In this document: positions 5,384 through 6,132 of the stretch, piece after piece
Position numbering within the stretch: position 1 is the first letter of the stretch
How the letters are laid out: every line of letters begins with the position of its first letter
Origin: an uncultured Bacteroides sp.
GTDB lineage: Bacteria > Bacteroidota > Bacteroidia > Bacteroidales > Bacteroidaceae
Direction of reading: 5' to 3'
Length of the DNA stretch: 6,132 nucleotides
Assembly (NCBI GenBank): GCA_959606905.1
Contig: CAUHML010000179.1
Location: 1-6,132, forward strand
Notes under the pieces: model-generated
What the model was told of the DNA's origin: nothing
The model's input: the letters and a program-made list of their open reading frames with translations, nothing else
The model's database searches: none
Translations under genes and position numbers: made by a program

Positions 5384-6132
5384 TTAATCCACTGGCACTT
5401 TTATCCATCCCGTAGGATAGATATCCGGGGTTTCGGAATGCTGAAACCAACGGCTAGGCACAATTACCGTTTTGTCTATACTAGGATTTAACCATGCTCC
5501 CCACCAGCTGAATGTACTGTTGCAGATGATGTGATGCTTGCAATGACTCATAAGCATCATATCCTGCCAACTGTCTTCACCTGTATTCCAATCAATATAT
5601 ACCGCATTTTGCAATGGAAGATTTTCTCTTACCCAAACAATGTCATCCGAAAAAATATAGTAGGACGGAGAGGTAACCCTTTTGCTCATTTCCGCTATTG
5701 CGTTTTGATAGTAAGGTAACTGGCATACACTTCCAGTAGTAGCCCAATGTTTGGGTTGCAAATAATCTCCACGACGAATGTGTAGAGAAACTGCGTTTTC
5801 ATCCTTATCCAAAATGTCAAGCATATCAAGACTTCTACTGTTGGCTTTGCTTCTGTCAAAAGTGAAAGCTTCCCTGACCTCATCCTTTATATCTGCAAAG
5901 AAACGTTCCGACTGATAAAACCCTTTAAAATAAAGTAAAGGCCAAAAGTATTTCTTTTCAAAAGCCCTTAAACTATTGGGGGCTTGTTTCCGTTCATATA
6001 TTTTTTTGAAGAAAAGAAATTCGATAATTTTTTTCAGAGGCCGGTTTATACAAAATTCTGTATGGGGCAGCTTGAATACACGATGCATTTCATATCCGTA
6101 GTGCACTTTATAATGCATCATGTCCGAAAGGT
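5384..6132 (-). CDS. alpha-1,2-fucosyltransferase (GT11), 5' end beyond the window
   Basis: The frame stays open to the right edge, and 245 residues follow the first in-window ATG (6121). Counting from it, motifs of glycosyltransferase family 11 are visible: HYGYEMHRVF (7-16, the usual H-x-G-x-E-L segment after the missing N-terminus), GFYQSERFF (67-75), the donor-binding HIRRGDY (114-120), YYIFSDD with W163 (154-163), and CNSTFSWWGAWLNP (200-213). Such enzymes move fucose from GDP-fucose to the 2-position of galactose in the cytoplasm, during capsule or O-antigen repeat-unit assembly. The family N-terminus, with GGLGNQMFQY, is absent, so about 35-45 residues, including the true start, must lie to the right; 6121 is probably an internal Met. 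Family length is about 290 residues. Acceptor and linkage are inferred from the family. Two A7 runs lie early in the coding strand (6034-6028 and 6007-6001). The frame is intact. Confidence 0.9.
   Translation of the reverse strand, partial: LSDMMHYKVHYGYEMHRVFKLPHTEFCINRPLKKIIEFLFFKKIYERKQAPNSLRAFEKKYFWPLLYFKGFYQSERFFADIKDEVREAFTFDRSKANSRSLDMLDILDKDENAVSLHIRRGDYLQPKHWATTGSVCQLPYYQNAIAEMSKRVTSPSYYIFSDDIVWVRENLPLQNAVYIDWNTGEDSWQDMMLMSHCKHHIICNSTFSWWGAWLNPSIDKTVIVPSRWFQHSETPDIYPTGWIKVPVD

Noticed and set aside
5019..5491. Overlapping frames on both strands (5019-5231 minus, 5174-5491 plus).
   Set aside because: No recognised domain or leader. The plus frame runs into the 3' end of the fucosyltransferase gene on the opposite strand.
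1..6132. CRISPR array, tRNA, rRNA, riboswitch, complete insertion sequence or toxin-antitoxin pair.
   Set aside because: Read on both strands: no regularly spaced direct repeats, cloverleaf sequence, conserved RNA core, transposase or toxin-like small gene pair was seen.

Overview
The window looks like Bacteroidales DNA (Bacteroides, Phocaeicola or a close relative). The support is a Bacteroidetes-type tyrosine-recombinase fragment, secreted DUF4251 and DUF4136 proteins (families mostly known from this phylum), TAnnTTTG-like promoter elements, AT-rich leaders mostly without Shine-Dalgarno sequences, and low to moderate GC. These calls come from reading the translations; no database search was run.

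Layout. (1) Positions 2-181: the N-terminal part of a tyrosine recombinase, entering from the left edge and broken after about position 165. (2) Positions 191-2219, minus strand: a Bcr/CflA-type MFS drug-efflux gene followed after 12 bp by an AraC-family regulator gene, very probably one operon. (3) Positions 2455-3306, plus strand: a second, unrelated AraC-family regulator transcribed away from the efflux operon. The 235-bp divergent region between them holds repeated TTGTCC-type motifs that could be operator half-sites. (4) Positions 3428-4021: a complete exported DUF4251 protein, whose start region carries a perfect 10-bp inverted repeat and an A8 tract. (5) Positions 4049 to about 4810: a chain of broken genes. 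A DUF4136-type lipoprotein gene with two frame breaks is fused in mid-gene to an internal piece of an RND (AcrB/HAE1) efflux pump gene, which is itself frameshifted near 4790. (6) Positions 4811-5383: no convincing gene, only short inverted repeats and AT-rich sequence. (7) Positions 5384-6132, minus strand: most of a GT11 alpha-1,2-fucosyltransferase gene whose 5' end lies beyond the right edge.

How it fits together. The MFS pump with one co-transcribed and one divergent AraC regulator reads as a self-contained inducible efflux module. The fucosyltransferase probably belongs to a surface polysaccharide locus continuing to the right. Between them lies a decayed segment of at least three partial genes; with the broken integrase at the left edge, this suggests a region rearranged repeatedly by insertion and deletion.

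I did not find a convincing undescribed system. The observations most worth following are the dual-regulator efflux module with its spaced motifs, the inverted repeat plus A8 tract at the DUF4251 start, and the DUF4136-RND fusion scar.
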